Assembly: GCA_029864785.1 (NCBI GenBank) | Contig: JAOTST010000117.1 | Coordinates: 1 to 5,818, forward strand | Source: Chromatiales bacterium | Lineage (GTDB): Bacteria > Pseudomonadota > Gammaproteobacteria > Thiohalomonadales > Thiohalomonadaceae | Direction of reading: 5' to 3' | DNA: 5,818 nt | Shown here: positions 3,848 to 5,818 of the stretch, piece after piece | How positions within the stretch are numbered: position 1 is the first letter of the stretch | Layout: each line of letters begins with the position of its first letter | The notes under the pieces: generated by a model | Databases searched by the model: none | What the model saw: the letters and a program-made list of their open reading frames with translations, nothing else | What the model was told of the DNA's origin: nothing | Translations under genes and position numbers: made by a program

Positions 3848-4741
3848 ATGATGGCGTTTCAGACGATAGAGTCGTTTGTAGGAAATACCCCGCTGGTAAG
3901 ATTACAGAGGATGGTTGAGGGTCATTCGACCGTGTTGGTTAAACTGGAGGGCAATAATCCTGCCGGATCAGTCAAAGACCGCCCTGCACTGAGTATGATT
4001 CAGCGGGCTGAAGAGCGGGGCGATATCCAACCAGGCGATACCCTGATTGAGGCAACCAGCGGCAATACGGGCATCGCTCTGGCTATGGCCGCAGCGATTA
4101 AAGGCTACAAGATGATTTTGGTCATGCCTTCTAATATGAGTGCGGAGCGTCGTGCTTCAATGCTCGCCTATGGTGCTGAATTAGTGACGGTAACTAAGGA
4201 AGAGGGGATGGAGGGTGCACGTGATCTGGCTCTCAAGATGGAGAGTGAGGGACGGGGCATTGTGCTTGATCAGTTCTCTAATATGGATAATCCGCGGGCT
4301 CATTATGAGACAACCGGTCCAGAAATATGGCGTGATACAGAGGGAAGGATTACCCATTTTGTGAGTGCTATGGGAACAACAGGTACCATTATGGGCTGTT
4401 CTCACTATCTCAAAGAGCAAAGTAGTGACGTACAAATTGTGGGTGTGCAGCCTGAGGATGGTGCTTCTATTCCAGGTATTCGCCGTTGGACAGAAGCCTA
4501 TCTGCCAAAAATATATGAGGCATCACGCGTTGATCGATTAATCGATATGGGGCAACAAGAAGCCGAGGATGTCACGCGCCGTCTGGCGGCGGAAGAGGGG
4601 ATTTTTTGCGGTATATCCTCCGGTGGTGCGGTGGCTGCGGCACTGCGTATTGCTCACGAAGTTGAGAATAGCATTATTGTCACCATCATCTGTGATCGAG
4701 GGGATCGTTATCTCTCCACAGGTGTCTTTCCTTCCAAATAG
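3848..4741 (+). CDS. cysM: Cysteine synthase B (O-acetylserine sulfhydrylase B)
   Basis: CysM is a cytoplasmic pyridoxal-phosphate enzyme that makes cysteine from O-acetylserine and sulfide, or S-sulfocysteine from thiosulfate. The 297-residue product (E. coli 303) matches CysM rather than CysK. Lys43 in NPAGSVKDR is the cofactor lysine. TSGNTG (70-75) is the substrate loop, GTTGT (176-180) the phosphate cup, and Ser258 in CGISSGG meets the pyridine nitrogen. CysM-typical blocks include LDQFSNMDNPRAHYETTGPEIW, QPEDGASIPGIRRW and IICDRGDRYLSTGVF. ATG 3848 is followed directly by a second ATG (3851), and either may start; the ribosome site is weak (GAGAA). Its own divergent promoter region lies upstream and rlmD follows after 24 bp, as in Pseudomonas-type cysM-rlmD-relA clusters. 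Thiosulfate use would suit a sulfur-metabolising host but is not shown here. Confidence 0.97.
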   Translation: MMAFQTIESFVGNTPLVRLQRMVEGHSTVLVKLEGNNPAGSVKDRPALSMIQRAEERGDIQPGDTLIEATSGNTGIALAMAAAIKGYKMILVMPSNMSAERRASMLAYGAELVTVTKEEGMEGARDLALKMESEGRGIVLDQFSNMDNPRAHYETTGPEIWRDTEGRITHFVSAMGTTGTIMGCSHYLKEQSSDVQIVGVQPEDGASIPGIRRWTEAYLPKIYEASRVDRLIDMGQQEAEDVTRRLAAEEGIFCGISSGGAVAAALRIAHEVENSIIVTIICDRGDRYLSTGVFPSK

Positions 4742-4765
4742 GTTCACTAGAAAAGGTTTTATAGC

Positions 4766-5818
4766 ATGGGTAAAAGAGGCCGCCGTCGCGGTAAAAAATT
4801 GCCAGAGGATATCGTTGAGGTCGTTATTGAAGGACTCTCTCACGATGGACGTGGTGTCGCTAGAGTTAATGATAAAGCAGTATTTGTTGAGGGGGCTCTG
4901 CCCGGCGAGCGGGTAACGTTCAATTACGTTGAGGTTAATCGTACCTACGATATCGGTAAGGTATGTGATGTTCTTGAAGCCTCTTCTGATCGAGTTGAAC
5001 CAAAATGTGCTGTTTATGGTCTTTGTGGTGGTTGTTCATTACAGCATATGGAGGCGACAAAACAGATTGAATCTAAACAGTCGATCCTACTCGATAATTT
5101 TGAGCGTATCGGAAAAGTTTCGGCTGATGAGATTGTAGCGCCCCTCGTGAATCAATCGCCATGGGGCTATCGACGTAAGGCGCGCTTGGGTGTACGTTCA
5201 GTGAAGGGTAAGGGGCGTGTACTGGTTGGGTTTCGTGAAAAGCGTAATAGCTTTATTACCGATATGCACCGCTGTGAAGTGCTCCATCCTAGCGTCGGTG
5301 ATCGGCTTGATGATCTCAGTGAGGTCATCGGCAGCCTTGAAGCACACAATCGTATCGCCCAAATTGAGGTGGCAGTAGATGATACAAAGGCCGCTCTGGT
5401 TTTTCGTAACCTCGATCCACTATCGGAGGCAGATCAGCAGAAGCTGACCGCATTTGCACAACAGTTTGACCTGCATATCTATCTGCAACCCAAGGGCCCG
5501 GATAGTGTGACACCGCTCTGGCCAGAACAGATTGAACTGGTTTATGCACTGCCAAAGTTTGGTGTGAGCTATCAGTTTCAACCCACGGACTTTACCCAGG
5601 TTAATAGTGAGATCAATCAGCAAATGATTAGCCGTGCGATCGACTGGCTTGATCTACATGAGGATGAGCGAGTACTGGATCTTTTTTGTGGTATTGGTAA
5701 TTTCACGCTGGCACTAGCGACTAGAGCCAAGTCTGTGGTCGGTGTTGAGGGGAGTGAGGCGCTGGTTGAACGAGCCAGAGAGAACGTATCAAGAAATGGT
5801 ATCGAGAATGTTGAATAT
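4766..5818 (+). CDS. rlmD: 23S rRNA (uracil-1939-C5) methyltransferase RlmD, 3' truncated by window end
   Basis: RlmD (RumA) methylates U1939 of 23S rRNA with S-adenosylmethionine and carries a [4Fe-4S] cluster. The frame is open from ATG 4766 to the right edge (351 codons of about 430-440), which is an edge cut rather than a mutation. A basic start (MGKRGRRRGKK) leads into a TRAM RNA-binding domain (about 14-70). Then come cluster cysteines 81, 87 and 90 in KCAVYGLCGGC, with Cys170 as the fourth ligand; the first three have the same numbers as in E. coli. FQPTDFTQVN (271-280) and the SAM loop VLDLFCGIGNFTLALA (303-318) follow. The catalytic cysteine and PRxG region lie outside. AAAGG at 4752-4756 is a ribosome site 9 nt before the ATG. 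It should be cotranscribed with cysM, and relA is the expected next gene by synteny. Confidence 0.95.
   Translation, partial: MGKRGRRRGKKLPEDIVEVVIEGLSHDGRGVARVNDKAVFVEGALPGERVTFNYVEVNRTYDIGKVCDVLEASSDRVEPKCAVYGLCGGCSLQHMEATKQIESKQSILLDNFERIGKVSADEIVAPLVNQSPWGYRRKARLGVRSVKGKGRVLVGFREKRNSFITDMHRCEVLHPSVGDRLDDLSEVIGSLEAHNRIAQIEVAVDDTKAALVFRNLDPLSEADQQKLTAFAQQFDLHIYLQPKGPDSVTPLWPEQIELVYALPKFGVSYQFQPTDFTQVNSEINQQMISRAIDWLDLHEDERVLDLFCGIGNFTLALATRAKSVVGVEGSEALVERARENVSRNGIENVEY

Noticed and set aside
4538..5138. ORFs of 101, 115 and 69 codons across the cysM-rlmD junction
   Set aside because: They are shadows of cysM and rlmD; the rlmD frame, open to the window end, carries the Fe-S cysteines and the SAM motif.
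5167..5623. Three minus-strand ORFs of 60-76 codons
   Set aside because: Antisense shadows of rlmD with low-complexity, unrecognisable translations.

Overview
The window looks like core-chromosome sequence from a gammaproteobacterium of moderate, slightly AT-leaning base composition. The evidence is close family-level matches to E. coli-type RluA, RsmJ, CysM and RlmD, a BarA-type Hpt domain, and the cysM-rlmD linkage familiar from Pseudomonas and relatives. Species cannot be named from the sequence. No insertion sequence, phage gene or CRISPR array was seen.

Layout. (1) 1-614, +: the 3' part of a receiver-GGDEF response regulator whose GGDEF motif is degenerate. (2) 664-1326, +: rluA, preceded by a terminator-like hairpin that overlaps its ribosome-binding region. 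(3) 1327-1836: a 510-bp stretch without a protein gene. It holds a complete minus-strand tRNA-Pro(GGG). Upstream of the tRNA, on the same strand, is a tRNA-Pro 5'-half-like sequence enclosed by a 9-bp inverted repeat, with a TATAAT promoter and GC-rich discriminator just before it. (4) 1837-2580, +: rsmJ, ending 2 bp from a convergent gene. (5) 2583-3735, -: a stand-alone Hpt gene overlapping a downstream SH3-like/YkuD L,D-transpeptidase gene. (6) 3736-3847: a divergent control region with promoters facing both ways and a 10-bp palindrome between them. (7) 3848-5818, +: cysM followed by rlmD, which runs off the right edge.

How the genes fit together. Three genes modify stable RNA: rluA (rRNA/tRNA pseudouridine), rsmJ (16S rRNA m2G) and rlmD (23S rRNA m5U). 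They surround a tRNA gene. cysM makes S-sulfocysteine or cysteine from O-acetylserine. The Hpt gene sits divergent to cysM-rlmD, where barA lies divergent to rlmD in E. coli, so it may be a detached phosphotransfer module of a BarA/GacS-type relay. The transpeptidase is a periplasmic cell-wall enzyme translated from the same mRNA as the Hpt protein.

Most of the window is ordinary housekeeping. The parts most worth a second look are the tRNA-like leader element at 1659-1735, the stand-alone Hpt gene, and the GGDEF domain that keeps substrate-contact residues but has lost its catalytic and inhibitory motifs.
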